A stretch of DNA of 64,000 nt from Pseudomonas sp. TH41 (GCF_016650695.1 NZ_JAEKFH010000003.1:2252001-2316000), one strand, 5' to 3'; numbered from the stretch's first letter, positions 35,162-45,155 are shown. Notes: generated by a model not told the origin, from the sequence alone. Numbers and translations are program-made.

Positions 35162-36091
35162 TTAAGCCGCAACCACCGGCACCGGCGGCTTGGCCACCGA
35201 GCACAGGCGAATGGAGTCAGCGAGAATCTCAATCGCTTTCGGTCGCGGGAAGCTCGCACGCCAGGCGATCGCCACGGTGCGGAACGGCACTGGCGGCGTC
35301 AGTGGACGCACTTCGAGGACGCCAGGGGCGTAGTGATGGCTGTCCACCGCCGACAGCGGCAGGATCGAAATGCCCAGGCCGGACGCGACCATGTGACGGA
35401 TGGTTTCCAGGGAGCTGGATTCCACGGTGGTGTGCTTGGCGCCGTCGTTGCCTTTGGCCAGGGTCGGGCAAGCTTCCAGCACTTGATCGCGGAAGCAATG
35501 GCCTTCGCCGAGCAGCAGCAGGCTCTTGTCGTTGAGCAGGGCTGCGTCGATGGATTGTTTTTGCGTCCACGGGTGCTGGGCCGGCATCAGGACGTAGAAC
35601 GGCTCGTCATAGAGTGGCAGGGTCAGCACATCGGCTTCGTTGAACGGCAGGGCGATGATGATCGCGTCCAGTTCGCCGTTGCGCAGTTTGTCGCGCAGGA
35701 CGTGGGTGAAGTTTTCTTCGATGTACAACGGCATCTGCGGGGCGACCCGGTGCAGTTGTGGAATCAGGTGCGGGAACAGGTACGGGCCGACGGTGTAGAT
35801 CGCGCCGACTTTCAGCGGGGCGGTCAGCTGGTTCTTGCCGGCCTGGGCCAGTTCGCGGATGCCTTGGGCCTGTTCCAGGACTTTCTGCGCCTGGGCCACG
35901 ATGCCTTCGCCGACCGGGGTCAGGCGCACGGCGCTTTTGCTGCGCTCGAAAATCAGCACACCGAGTTCGTCTTCAAGCTTTTTCACGCCCACCGACAGAG
36001 TCGGCTGGCTGACGTGGCAACGCTCGGCCGCGTGGCCGAAGTGCTGCTCTTGGGCGAGAGTAACGATGTAGCGTAATTCTGTAAGAGTCAT
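35162..36091 (-). CDS. oxyR: Peroxide-sensing LysR-type regulator OxyR
   Basis: 309 aa. The N-terminal winged helix-turn-helix is 'HFGHAAERCHVSQPTLSVGVKKLE'. The redox pair is exactly at the canonical positions: Cys199 in 'GEGHCFRD' and Cys208 in 'VLEACP'. Oxidation forms the disulfide that switches on catalase and alkyl hydroperoxide reductase genes. recG lies immediately downstream. The REP doublet at 36165-36268 separates it from tonB. Confidence 0.97.
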   Translation of the reverse strand: MTLTELRYIVTLAQEQHFGHAAERCHVSQPTLSVGVKKLEDELGVLIFERSKSAVRLTPVGEGIVAQAQKVLEQAQGIRELAQAGKNQLTAPLKVGAIYTVGPYLFPHLIPQLHRVAPQMPLYIEENFTHVLRDKLRNGELDAIIIALPFNEADVLTLPLYDEPFYVLMPAQHPWTQKQSIDAALLNDKSLLLLGEGHCFRDQVLEACPTLAKGNDGAKHTTVESSSLETIRHMVASGLGISILPLSAVDSHHYAPGVLEVRPLTPPVPFRTVAIAWRASFPRPKAIEILADSIRLCSVAKPPVPVVAA

Positions 36092-36164
36092 AGCAAGCGT
36101 CCATGAAGTTGCGGGCCAAGCATACCGGCTGCAATCGATAGACGCACGTTATCAGACTGAGTGC

Positions 36165-36268
36165 GTGTAGGAGCGAGCTTGCTCGCGAAAAACCTGAGAC
36201 CATCGCGGGGTGTCAGGCTTCAAGCGTTATCGTTCACCCTCTTCGCGAGCAAGCTCGCTCCTACAGGG
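36165..36268. repeat. REP doublet (BIME)
   Basis: 'gtaggagcgagcttgctcgcg' and its inverted partner 'cgcgagcaagctcgctcctac' flank a spacer with 'aacctgaga' and 'ggggtgtcaggctt'. The spacer is shared with the doublet at 54964-55078. It lies between the 3' end of tonB and the 5' end of oxyR. Confidence 0.9.
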
Positions 36269-36281
36269 GGGCAGCGGTGGT

Positions 36282-37028
36282 TTACCGCCGACGTTCCAGC
36301 GAATAAACAAACGGTGCAACGATTTCGATGGAGCCGTTGTTCAGCATGTTGGCCGGTGGCTTGGGCAGCGGTTGGGCGCGGCGGATCATTTCCAGGGTGG
36401 CCCGGTCCAGATCGGCGTTGCCGGAGAGGCCCACCAGTTCGAACGACAACACGTTACCTTCGCCATCCACCACGAAGCGCAGACGGTTCAACCCTTCCTT
36501 GCCCCGGGCCTGTGCGCTGGCCGGGTACTTTTTGTACTTGGCCAGGTGAGCGAGCAGGGTGCCTTGCCAGTTGGCGTTGGCAGCCTGCTGCGCTGGCGAC
36601 GGCCCTGGTGCCGGTTGAGCGGTTTTTTCCGTGGGTGCCTGAGTCGGTGGCGTGTCGCTCGGTTTTTCCTCGGGCGGCTTTTCCTTCGGCGGTTCCGGTT
36701 TTTTCTCCACCGGCTTGGGCGGTTGAGGCTTCGGCTTGGGTTTGACCGGCTTTGGCACGGCAATCTCGGCCTTCGGTGCTTCAGCCAGTTTCGGAATGGG
36801 CAGTTCTTCCACCGGGGCGGGTGGCTGTGGCGGCGTTATCACCTTCGGCGGGGCCGGTGGTGGCGGGGCCGGAGCGGGCGCCAACTCGACCATCATCGCC
36901 TGCGGTGGCAGCTCGATGGGTGGGCGCGCTGTCCAGTTCAGCGCCAGCGCAATGGCCAGCGCGTGGACACCCAGCACCACGGCCAGACTCCCGCTATAAC
37001 GCGTCAGCTTTTGGCGCGTCGTGATCAT
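36282..37028 (-). CDS. tonB: TonB energy transducer
   Basis: 248 aa. There is one N-terminal membrane anchor (about 12-32, 'SGSLAVVLGVHALAIALALN'). A long Pro/Lys/Glu-rich periplasmic spacer (about 50-145) includes 'KPVKPKPKPQPPKPVEKKPE'. The C-terminal TonB domain has 'LAHLAKYKKYPASAQARGKEG' and 'FVVDGEGNVLSFELV'. It passes proton-motive energy from ExbB/ExbD to outer-membrane receptors for iron-siderophores and similar cargo. The start overlaps exbD by 4 nt (ATGA). Iron/Fur control is likely for the family, but no clear Fur box was found before exbB. Confidence 0.95.
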   Translation of the reverse strand: MITTRQKLTRYSGSLAVVLGVHALAIALALNWTARPPIELPPQAMMVELAPAPAPPPPAPPKVITPPQPPAPVEELPIPKLAEAPKAEIAVPKPVKPKPKPQPPKPVEKKPEPPKEKPPEEKPSDTPPTQAPTEKTAQPAPGPSPAQQAANANWQGTLLAHLAKYKKYPASAQARGKEGLNRLRFVVDGEGNVLSFELVGLSGNADLDRATLEMIRRAQPLPKPPANMLNNGSIEIVAPFVYSLERRR

Positions 37029-37453
37029 TTCTTGACTGCCGTCTCGAGTCCGACCAGACCTACCTTCAGGTAACCGGCGGCGCGCAAGTTGTCCATCACG
37101 CTCATCAGGTCGCCGTAGTCCACGCCTTTATCGGCCTGGAAAAAGATCGTCGTGTCTTTCTTGCCCTGGGTTTTGGCGTCGAGTGTGGCGCCGAGTGCTT
37201 CGGCTTTCACTTCGTCTTCGCCGAGGAACAGGCGTTGGTCAGCTTTGACGCTGAGGAACACCGGCTTCTCTGGCCGTGGTGCCGGTTTGGCACTGGAGGC
37301 GGGCAGGTCGACCTTGATGTCCACAGTGGCCAGCGGGGCCGCCACCATGAAGATGATCAACAGCACCAGCATCACGTCGATGAACGGCGTGACGTTGATT
37401 TCGTGGTTCTCGGCCAGATCGTCGTCTGCGCCTTCTTTCAAATGCAGGCCCAT
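37025..37453 (-). CDS. exbD: ExbD, TonB-system motor subunit
   Basis: 142 aa. The N-terminal transmembrane helix has the essential Asp in 'INVTPFIDVMLVLLIIFMVAAP', followed by a periplasmic domain ('KVDLPASSAKPAPRPEKPVF', 'ADKGVDYGDLMSVMDNLRAAG'). It forms the proton-driven motor with ExbB. The gene is 6 nt after exbB and overlaps tonB by 4 nt, a tight three-gene operon. Confidence 0.96.
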   Translation of the reverse strand: MGLHLKEGADDDLAENHEINVTPFIDVMLVLLIIFMVAAPLATVDIKVDLPASSAKPAPRPEKPVFLSVKADQRLFLGEDEVKAEALGATLDAKTQGKKDTTIFFQADKGVDYGDLMSVMDNLRAAGYLKVGLVGLETAVKK

Positions 37454-37459
37454 GGCCGA

Positions 37460-38431
37460 TTACCCCACTTTCACCATGTGCGGTTGCGAGATGCGCTCGG
37501 GCGGCGTGTGGTCGAGGTCACGGCTGACCAGCAACAGGACTTGCGCCGAAGCGTCGGACACCTGCGCCTTGTAGCCGGCGATGGAGCGGGCGAAGACGTT
37601 GTAGATCACCACGGCTGGAATTGCGGCAACCAGACCCAGCGCGGTGGCCAGCAGGGCTTCGGCGATGCCGGGTGCCACGACGGCAAGGTTGGTGGTCTGG
37701 GTTTTGGCGATGCCGATGAAGCTGTTCATGATGCCCCACACGGTGCCGAACAGACCTACGAACGGCGCGGTGGAGCCGATAGTGGCGAGCACCCCGGTGC
37801 CGCTGCTCATGTTGCGACCGCAGGCTGCCACCAGGCGTTCAAGGCGGAAGCTGACGCGTTCCTTGATGCCTTCTTTTTCGCGGCTATTGGTCGACAGGCG
37901 CATTTCTTCCAGCGCATCGTGCACCAGCAGGTTGGCGAGGGTGCCAGCCTTGGCGGCCGAAGCGCTGGCTTCTTTAAGGGTGGTGGCTTTTTTCAGGTGG
38001 GCGATTTCGCTGCGCAGACGACGCTTGGCGCCCATCAACTCGAAGCCCTTGGCGATCCAGATGGTCCAGGTGATGATTGAGGCGATGGCCAGACCGATCA
38101 TCACGATTTTCACGATGATGTCGGCGTTCTGGTACATGCCCCACGGCGACAGGTCATTGGCCATGCCCAAGGTGTTGTCGGCTTCGAGGACTTCAGGAAC
38201 CTCTTCGGCGTTGGCGTCGACAGCCTGGGCCGGGTCGGTTGCGACCGGAGCCTCGGCGGGTGCGGCGTGATTGGCGGGTGCTGGCGCGGCGGCGGTCGCC
38301 GTAGCGGCTGGCGCTTGTGCGTCGGCGAAAGCGGCGATCGGCGCCAGCATGAGGCTGATCAGCAGGGCGGCCACTGCGCTCCAGGCGCGAGGTCGTTTGG
38401 TTGGCGAAGCGGGGAATTGATTGCGTGTCAT
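37460..38431 (-). CDS. exbB: ExbB, TonB-system motor subunit (long form)
   Basis: 323 aa from ATG 38431; an in-frame start at 38533 would add 34 residues without family resemblance. It has a signal peptide ('SAVAALLISLMLAPIAAFA') and an Ala/Pro-rich periplasmic extension to about residue 95. Three transmembrane helices of the MotA/TolQ/ExbB type follow, with 'GVLATIGSTAPFVGLFGTVWGIMNSF' and 'GIAEALLATALGLVAAIPAVV'. The long N-terminal extension is usual in Pseudomonas ExbB. First gene of exbB-exbD-tonB. Confidence 0.95.
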   Translation of the reverse strand: MTRNQFPASPTKRPRAWSAVAALLISLMLAPIAAFADAQAPAATATAAAPAPANHAAPAEAPVATDPAQAVDANAEEVPEVLEADNTLGMANDLSPWGMYQNADIIVKIVMIGLAIASIITWTIWIAKGFELMGAKRRLRSEIAHLKKATTLKEASASAAKAGTLANLLVHDALEEMRLSTNSREKEGIKERVSFRLERLVAACGRNMSSGTGVLATIGSTAPFVGLFGTVWGIMNSFIGIAKTQTTNLAVVAPGIAEALLATALGLVAAIPAVVIYNVFARSIAGYKAQVSDASAQVLLLVSRDLDHTPPERISQPHMVKVG

Positions 38432-38620
38432 GCTGGCCGGACCTGAGAGAAAAAGACGGTTGACGTTCTTCCAGGCCTCGTAAGGCCGAGAACAAAAGTG
38501 GCGGGCATTATTGCAAATACTTCTTGTTAACAAAAGTAATAGAGTCTCTTTTTTTCCTCCATTGCTAGCCGCTCGTCCTTTGCAGGCGCTAGTCTTTGTC
38601 TTTCCGAAGGGAGTTTTCTA

Positions 38621-39478
38621 ATGTCCGCACCCTCTGTTTTGATCGCCGGCTGCGGTGATATCGGTAGTCGTCTGGCGACCCAATTGTTGGCTTTTGGGTG
38701 GGAGGTTTATGGTCTACGGCGTGACATCTCACGCCTGCCCAAGGGAGTGATTGGCGTTGCTGGCGACTTGTTCAATGAAGACTGTCCGGAGACTTGGCCA
38801 GTCGGTGCGGTGGATTACCTGGTGTATTGCGCGGCAGCCACGGATCGCGATGAAGCCGGTTATCGCGCTGCTTATGTGCAGGGCTTGCAGCATGTGCTGG
38901 GCTGGCTGAACGACTACGGTCAGGTGCCCAATCGACTGCTGTTCGTTTCCAGCAGCAGTGTTTATGGCCAGCAGGATGGCGAGTGGGTCGATGAGACTTC
39001 GCCAGCGATGGCCGCGGGCTACTCGGGACGTTTGATGGTTGAAGCCGAGCAGGTTGCCCTGAACAGCGGCATCCCGGCCAGCATCGTACGGCTGACCGGT
39101 ATCTACGGGCCGGGTCGCGAGTGGTTGTTGACTCAGGTTCGTCGGGGTTATCGCGTCGAGGTCGATCCGCCGCTGTATGCCAATCGCATTCATGCCGACG
39201 ATGCCGCAGGGTTGATGGCGTGCCTGCTGGAGGCGGATGGGCGCGGCGTGGCGCTGGATGATGTCTATATCGGTGTCGACGATGCGCCAGCGCCGCTTGC
39301 CGAGGTGGTGGGCTGGTTACGCGACTATTTGGGCGTGACGGAATGGGCCGATGACGCGAGCGTGCGGCGCACCGGGAGCAAGCGTTGCAGCAATGCTCGA
39401 GTGAAAGCATTGGGCTGGGTGCCAAAGTACCCGAGCTATCGCGAAGGCTACGCCGCCATCCTCGAAGGCCGCTGCTGA
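38621..39478 (+). CDS. NAD(P)-binding SDR-type epimerase/dehydratase (YeeZ-like)
   Basis: 285 aa. Rossmann start 'VLIAGCGDIGSRLATQLLAFG' (GxxGxxG type), then 'VYCAAATDRDE', 'LLFVSSSSVYGQQDGEWVDE' and 'IVRLTGIYGPGREWL', an extended-SDR pattern. Where a catalytic YxxxK is expected the protein has Y-S-G-R-L, so classical SDR chemistry is doubtful. Substrate unknown. It stands alone, divergent from exbB. Its transcript would run into the REP doublet at 39503-39593. Confidence 0.8.
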   Translation: MSAPSVLIAGCGDIGSRLATQLLAFGWEVYGLRRDISRLPKGVIGVAGDLFNEDCPETWPVGAVDYLVYCAAATDRDEAGYRAAYVQGLQHVLGWLNDYGQVPNRLLFVSSSSVYGQQDGEWVDETSPAMAAGYSGRLMVEAEQVALNSGIPASIVRLTGIYGPGREWLLTQVRRGYRVEVDPPLYANRIHADDAAGLMACLLEADGRGVALDDVYIGVDDAPAPLAEVVGWLRDYLGVTEWADDASVRRTGSKRCSNARVKALGWVPKYPSYREGYAAILEGRC

Positions 39479-39502
39479 CTTCCAGGCACCGCAAACCAAA
39501 TG

Positions 39503-39593
39503 TGGGAGCGAGCCTGCTCGCGATGGCGGCATAACAGTCAACGATGATGTTGAATGTTACGACCTCATCGCGAGCAGGCTCGCTCCCACATGG
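39503..39593. repeat. REP doublet (BIME)
   Basis: 'tgtgggagcgagcctgctcgcgatg' and the inverted partner 'atcgcgagcaggctcgctcccaca' around a spacer of about 40 nt. It lies between convergent genes (SDR protein and lipoprotein) and may serve as a bidirectional stop. Confidence 0.9.
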
Positions 39594-39605
39594 TTAATGC
39601 GTTGC

Positions 39606-40346
39606 TTACTGCTTCTCGAGCAACCACTTGCGATCACCCGGGGTGAACGAAGGCATCTCGTCCCCCTGCGCGGTGTTCACAGCCTGGAGAATCTCCAGTT
39701 CCTTGCCCTTGCGCGCAAAGATCCAGGTATTGCCCTGGCCGTTCAGTTGCAACCACATGTTGTCGTTGCCACCGCTCATTGACGCGCAATCGCCGGCGAG
39801 ACACAGCGCATAACGATCCGCACCTGGCAGACCTGCAACCTGGCCGTCGGCCTGGAACTGCACGGTGTTGCCTTCACCGGGACCGTTGACGACTGTCCAG
39901 CTGCCACCCATATAAGCGGAATACAGCGCGCGTTCGAAACTGGCGCCAATCGGTGCGCCCTCCGGCACTGAAATCAGGGCGCGGTCGAAGACCTGTGCCG
40001 GTTCATTATCATTGGCGATCTGGCTCAGTTGCTTGCCATCACGCTTCAGCTCGCTGGCGGAGCTGCCATAAAAGTCGACTTTCCAGGCGCCGGACTCTTC
40101 GCCCAGCAGCTTGCCTTCGACGTTTTCAAAGCCGTTGGTGTAGCGGGCCTGAGCGGCCTTGGTGTTGACGTCCCATTCCAGGTTCGGGCCGTAAGCCTGG
40201 AGCGCTTCACGCAGGGGGCCGCCTTTGGATGCAGCATCGATCGCCGCCTGATTGATCCAGGTGCCACTGATATCACGGTCGGCAGGGTTGCTGGCACATC
40301 CGCCCAAGAGTAGGGCGGCCAGCGAGAGAGCTAGCGCAGTGCGCAT
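39606..40346 (-). CDS. Predicted lipoprotein of unknown function
   Basis: 246 aa, ATG 40346 with AAGGA upstream. Signal peptide 'LALSLAALLLGGCAS' ends in a lipobox (Cys17). The mature part is mostly beta-like with 'DISGTWINQAAIDAASKGG', 'GEESGAWKVDFYG' and 'NDNMWLQLNGQGNTWIFARKG'. I do not recognise a named domain; the beginning recalls small lipocalin-like or META-type lipoproteins. A hairpin separates it from ridA upstream, so it may have its own promoter. Confidence 0.7.
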   Translation of the reverse strand: MRTALALSLAALLLGGCASNPADRDISGTWINQAAIDAASKGGPLREALQAYGPNLEWDVNTKAAQARYTNGFENVEGKLLGEESGAWKVDFYGSSASELKRDGKQLSQIANDNEPAQVFDRALISVPEGAPIGASFERALYSAYMGGSWTVVNGPGEGNTVQFQADGQVAGLPGADRYALCLAGDCASMSGGNDNMWLQLNGQGNTWIFARKGKELEILQAVNTAQGDEMPSFTPGDRKWLLEKQ

Positions 40347-40385
40347 GGTGAAATCCTTTCAAAACGCTTTTATACATACGGCAGC

Positions 40386-40409
40386 GGCGCAACCTTTGAA
40401 GGTTGCGCC
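40386..40409 (-). terminator. Hairpin after ridA
   Basis: Near-perfect palindrome ggcgcaacctt (40386-40396) / aaggttgcgcc (40399-40409), 8 nt past the ridA stop. There is no immediate T-run, so an intrinsic terminator is possible but weak; it may stabilise the 3' end instead. Confidence 0.5.
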
Positions 40410-40416
40410 GGACGCA

Positions 40417-40797
40417 TTACTCGATGACCAGAATGGCATCCATTTCAACCTGCGAACCCTTTGGCAGGGCCGCTACGCCGATGGCGGCGCGGGCAGGGTA
40501 TGGCTGGTCAAAGTACTTGCCCATGATTTCGTTGACCTTGGCGAAGTGGCTCAGGTCGGTGAGGAAGATGTTCAGTTTGACGATGTCCTTGAACGAACCA
40601 CCGGCAGCTTCAGCCACGGCCTTGAGGTTCTCGAACACCTGGACGGTCTGGGCTTCGAAACCTTCAACCAGTTCCATGGTTTTTGGGTCCAGAGGGATTT
40701 GACCCGACATGTAGACGGTGTTGCCAGCCTTGATCGCCTGGGAGTAAGTACCGATGGCAGCCGGGGCCTTGTCGCTGGTGATAACAGTCTTGGTCAT
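40417..40797 (-). CDS. ridA: RidA family enamine/imine deaminase
   Basis: 126 aa, the family length. Typical segments are '[28 protein letters not shown]', '[19 protein letters not shown]' and '[22 protein letters not shown]', which holds the conserved active-site Arg. RidA hydrolyses reactive 2-aminoacrylate and related imines, protecting PLP enzymes. It lies 24 nt after spoT, as in other pseudomonads. AAGGAG precedes the ATG. Confidence 0.95.
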   Translation of the reverse strand: MTKTVITSDKAPAAIGTYSQAIKAGNTVYMSGQIPLDPKTMELVEGFEAQTVQVFENLKAVAEAAGGSFKDIVKLNIFLTDLSHFAKVNEIMGKYFDQPYPARAAIGVAALPKGSQVEMDAILVIE

Positions 40798-40821
40798 GGA
40801 TGACTCCTTGTAATGGGTGGG

Positions 40822-42927
40822 TTACGCACGCATGCGGGTGATGCGAATCACCCCGGTCAGGGCGCGCAGTTTCTTGATCACTCGGGCCAGGTGTACGCGG
40901 TCGTGCACACTGACCACCAGTTGGACCACGCTGATGCGACCATCGCGCTCGTCCATGCTGATTTTTTCGATATTGCCGTCGGCGGCGTTGACGCTGCTGG
41001 CAAGCAGCGCGATCAGGCCGCGCTGGTGTTCCAGCTCGACGCGCAGTTCGACGTTGAATTCGCCGGTGACATCCTTGGCCCACGAGAGCTGGATGCATTT
41101 TTCCGGGTTGTGGCGGATTTCGCTGATGTTGCGGCAGTTGTCCAGGTGCACGACCATGCCTTTGCCCGCCGACAAGTGGCCGACAATCGGGTCGCCCGGG
41201 ATCGGCGTGCAGCACTTGGCGTAGCTGAGCACCAGGCCTTCGGTGCCGCGAATGGCCAGCGGACCTTCCGCGTTTGGCAGCTGTTCGCCTTCGCCGATCA
41301 GGCGGCGGGCGACCACATAGGCCATGCGATTGCCCAGGCCGATGTCTTCGAGCAAGTCTTCGATCAGTTCAAGGCGATACTCGGTGAGCATCGCTTTGAC
41401 GCGCTCGGCTGCAACCTTCTCCAGGGAGCTGTTGAAGCCGTTGAGGACCTTGTTCAGCAGGCGTTCGCCGAGGCTGATGGACTCGGAGCGGCGTTGCAGC
41501 TTCAGTGCGTGGCGGATGTGCGTACGTGCCTTGCCGGTGACCACGAAGTTGAGCCACGCCGGGTTCGGCCGTGCGCCGGGGGCGCTGACGATCTCGACCG
41601 TGGAGCCGCTTTGCAGGGGTTCGGACAGCGGTGCGAGACGTCGGTTGATCCGGCAGGCAATGCAACTATTGCCCACGTCAGTGTGTACCGCGTAAGCAAA
41701 GTCGACCGCGGTGGAGCCTTTGGGCAGCTCCATGATCCGGCCTTTGGGCGTGAACACATAGACCTCGTCCGGGAACAGGTCGATCTTCACGCTTTCAATG
41801 AATTCCAGCGAGTTGCCGGCGCGTTGCTGCATTTCCAGCACGCCTTTGACCCACTGACGGGCTCGGGCGTGAGTGCCTTTGGGCTGCTCGTCGCCGCTGG
41901 ATTTGTATAGCCAATGGGCGGCGATGCCGTTGTTGGCCATCTCTTCCATTTCACGGGTGCGGATCTGGATCTCGATCGGAACACCGTGCATGCCGAACAG
42001 CGTGGTGTGCAGCGACTGATAGCCGTTGGCCTTGGGGATCGCGATGTAATCCTTGAAGCGACCCGGCAGTGGTTTGTATAAGTTATGCACAGCACCCAGC
42101 ACGCGGTAGCAGGTGTCGACCTTGTCGACGATAATCCGGAACGCGTACACGTCCATGATCTCGTTGAAGGCCCGACGTTTGCCGCGCATTTTTTTATAGA
42201 TGCCGTAGAGGTGTTTCTGGCGTCCGCTGACTTCGCCCTGGATTTCGTCGATGGCCAGGCAGTGGCTGAGGGACTCTTCGATCTTGTTGACGATTTCCTT
42301 GCGATTGCCCCGGGCGCGTTTGACCGCCTGGTAGATTCGCGCGGAACGCATCGGGTGCATCGCCTTGAAGCCGAGGTCTTCGAATTCTATGCGGATGGCG
42401 TGCATGCCCAGCCGGTTGGCAATGGGGGCATAGATTTCGAGGGTTTCCTTGGCGATGCGTCGGCGTTTCTCGCCCGACAGCACCTCCAGCGTGCGCATGT
42501 TGTGCAGGCGGTCGGCCAGTTTGACCAGGATCACGCGAATGTCGCGCGCCATGGCCATGGCCATTTTCTGGAAGTTTTCGGCCTGGGCTTCGGCTTTGGT
42601 CTCGAAGTTCATCTGGGTCAGTTTGCTGACCCCGTCGACCAGTTCGGCCACGGTTTCGCCGAACTGCGCTTGCAGCGCTTCCTTGGCAATGCCGGTGTCT
42701 TCGATCACGTCATGCAGCATCGCAGCCATCAGGCTCTGATGGTCCATGTGCATGTCGGCAAGAATGTTCGCAACCGCGAGTGGGTGCGTGACGTACGCTT
42801 CGCCGCTACGGCGGCGCTGGCCGTCGTGGGCTTGTTCGGCGTAGAAGTACGCTCGGCGGACCAGGTTGACCTGGTCCTTGCCGAGGTAGGCCGATAAGCG
42901 ATCGGCGAGGGCGTCTATGCTCGGCAT
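40822..42927 (-). CDS. spoT: Bifunctional (p)ppGpp synthetase/hydrolase SpoT
   Basis: 701 aa, full length. HD hydrolase domain ('YVTHPLAVANILADMHMD', 'AAMLHDVIEDTG'), synthetase domain ('GRFKDYIAIPKANGYQSLHT', 'EIQIRTREMEEMANNGIAAHW'), TGS domain ('VYVFTPKGRIMELPKGSTAVDFAYAVHTD') and C-terminal zinc-finger/ACT ('LSYAKCCTPIPGDPI'). Sets ppGpp levels during carbon, iron and fatty acid stress. It belongs to the rpoZ-spoT-ridA block. Confidence 0.97.
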   Translation of the reverse strand: MPSIDALADRLSAYLGKDQVNLVRRAYFYAEQAHDGQRRRSGEAYVTHPLAVANILADMHMDHQSLMAAMLHDVIEDTGIAKEALQAQFGETVAELVDGVSKLTQMNFETKAEAQAENFQKMAMAMARDIRVILVKLADRLHNMRTLEVLSGEKRRRIAKETLEIYAPIANRLGMHAIRIEFEDLGFKAMHPMRSARIYQAVKRARGNRKEIVNKIEESLSHCLAIDEIQGEVSGRQKHLYGIYKKMRGKRRAFNEIMDVYAFRIIVDKVDTCYRVLGAVHNLYKPLPGRFKDYIAIPKANGYQSLHTTLFGMHGVPIEIQIRTREMEEMANNGIAAHWLYKSSGDEQPKGTHARARQWVKGVLEMQQRAGNSLEFIESVKIDLFPDEVYVFTPKGRIMELPKGSTAVDFAYAVHTDVGNSCIACRINRRLAPLSEPLQSGSTVEIVSAPGARPNPAWLNFVVTGKARTHIRHALKLQRRSESISLGERLLNKVLNGFNSSLEKVAAERVKAMLTEYRLELIEDLLEDIGLGNRMAYVVARRLIGEGEQLPNAEGPLAIRGTEGLVLSYAKCCTPIPGDPIVGHLSAGKGMVVHLDNCRNISEIRHNPEKCIQLSWAKDVTGEFNVELRVELEHQRGLIALLASSVNAADGNIEKISMDERDGRISVVQLVVSVHDRVHLARVIKKLRALTGVIRITRMRA

Positions 42928-42984
42928 GATGACTCCTGCCGTTCGCTGTGACCCCGCGCCGTGCTACGTCGACCAGGCATAGGC

Positions 42985-43248
42985 TTAGACGGCCTCGTTG
43001 GACTCGTCCTCGAACGCTGCGAACAGCGGTTCGTCTTCGACGATTTCAGCATTGGCGATGAACTCGTAGCTCATCAGGCCTTCAGCGATTTCACGCAGCG
43101 CTACAACGGTAGGCTTGTCGTTTTCCCACTGTACCAGTGGCTCTTTGCCGCCGGTGGCCAGTTGACGGGCACGCTTGGTGGACAGCATGACCAGTTCAAA
43201 ACGGTTTTCCACGTGGTTCAGGCAGTCTTCAACGGTTACGCGGGCCAT
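42985..43248 (-). CDS. rpoZ: RNA polymerase omega subunit
   Basis: 87 aa. ATG 43248 is chosen over 43305 because GAGGAA lies 5 nt upstream and '[20 protein letters not shown]' is the standard omega start. It contains '[16 protein letters not shown]' and ends in an acidic tail. Omega binds beta-prime and forms part of a ppGpp site, fitting its place directly upstream of spoT (58 nt). Confidence 0.97.
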   Translation of the reverse strand: MARVTVEDCLNHVENRFELVMLSTKRARQLATGGKEPLVQWENDKPTVVALREIAEGLMSYEFIANAEIVEDEPLFAAFEDESNEAV

Positions 43249-43414
43249 GGTATTCCTCGGAGCGAATGCAATATGCGCGCTGCCCGGGTGGGCGAGCGGA
43301 CTCAACAGTTTAAAAAATCACCAGCGATTAGGGAAGCGCTGATTTTTTGACCAAGCCCTTCACGCGCTGCAAGTGCCAATGTAAAGCCCTTGCAGCGCTT
43401 TTGGGAAGTGCTGT

Positions 43415-44047
<633 letters not shown>

Positions 44048-44911
44048 TTACTCAATATTCTGCACTTGTTCGCGCATCTGCTCGATCAACACTTTGAGGT
44101 TGACCGCCGCTTGGGTGCTACGCGGGTCGAAGGCTTTGGAGCCCAGTGTGTTGGCTTCGCGGTTGAGTTCCTGCATCAGGAAGTCCAGGCGCCGACCGGC
44201 AGCGCCGCCGGACTTGAGCACCCGGCGAACTTCGATGATGTGAGTGCTCAGGCGATCCAGTTCTTCGGCGACGTCGCTCTTCTGAGCGAGCATGACCATT
44301 TCCTGTTCCAGTCGCTGCGGGTCCATCTCGGCTTTCATGTCGGCGAAGCGGTCGAGGACTTTCTGGCGCTGAGTCGCAAGCATCTGCGGGACCAGCTCTC
44401 GCAGGGTTACCACGTCTTCTTCAATGGAGGTCAGGCGATCGTTGATCAGCCGCGCCAGCTCGGCGCCTTCGCGTTCGCGGCCGGCCTTGAGCTCTTTCAG
44501 GCCTTCGTTGAACAACGCCAGCGCTTCGGCATTCAGCGCTTGCGGGTCGGTGGCGTCGCCCACGAGTACGCCGGGCCAGGCCAGGACTTCGAGTGGATTG
44601 AGTGCGGCCGGGTTCTTGATCAGGCTGGCGATCGTCTCGGCGGCGGCGACCAATTGCGCGGCGCGCTCGCGGTCCACTTGCAGTGGCTTGTCGGTATTTT
44701 CTTCGGTGAAGCGCAGGGTGCATTCGAGCTTGCCCCGGGAGATGCCCTGACGCAGGGCTTCGCGGACTGCGCCTTCGAGGTCGCGAAACGACTCCGGCAA
44801 ACGCACGTGCGGTTCCAGGTAGCGGCTGTTGACCGAGCGCAGTTCCCAGCTCAGGGTGCCTTGGGCACCGGCTTTTTCGACGCGGGCGAAGGCGGTCATG
44901 CTGTGCACCAT
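44048..44911 (-). CDS. yicC: YicC-family endoribonuclease
   Basis: 287 aa from ATG 44911 ('MVHSMTAFARVEKAG'), preceded by GAGG; an ATG at 44926 is possible but has a poor site. Family segments are 'LSWELRSVNSRYLEPHVRLPE', 'RGKLECTLRF' and C-terminal 'GRRLDFLMQELNREANTLGSK'. YicC proteins are RNases affecting sRNA decay in enterics. Divergent from rph. The 280-nt gap to rph contains the rph promoter candidate. Confidence 0.93.
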   Translation of the reverse strand: MVHSMTAFARVEKAGAQGTLSWELRSVNSRYLEPHVRLPESFRDLEGAVREALRQGISRGKLECTLRFTEENTDKPLQVDRERAAQLVAAAETIASLIKNPAALNPLEVLAWPGVLVGDATDPQALNAEALALFNEGLKELKAGREREGAELARLINDRLTSIEEDVVTLRELVPQMLATQRQKVLDRFADMKAEMDPQRLEQEMVMLAQKSDVAEELDRLSTHIIEVRRVLKSGGAAGRRLDFLMQELNREANTLGSKAFDPRSTQAAVNLKVLIEQMREQVQNIE

Positions 44912-45149
44912 GGAGGTACCTCGCAATGCAGGTCCATGCGTTACCGAAGGTTTCGCGGACCCGCTATCTGTGAATTAAAGCCGACAGGCAGTAAAGGCGC
45001 AGGATTGTAGCGCAGTGGGGCGGATGCGCCCAAACACACGGAGTGACAAAGGGCTGCAGGCCGTCGGCAAAGCGCTGTTCTAAGCTCAAGCAAGGGCCTT
45101 CAATCGTCGGGCGGATTTTTTAGAAGTGCCCAGTCTTGGTTGACGGCTC

Positions 45150-45155
45150 TATAAT
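45150..45155 (+). promoter_or_regulatory. Likely -10 element of rph
   Basis: Consensus TATAAT 36 nt before the rph start codon. The -35 region at the right distance (about 45127-45132) is a poor match, so strength is uncertain. Confidence 0.45.

Noticed and set aside
38432-38620. Possible Fur box before exbB
   Set aside because: AT-rich sequence with 'gcattattgcaaat' gives too few matches to the 19-bp Fur consensus.
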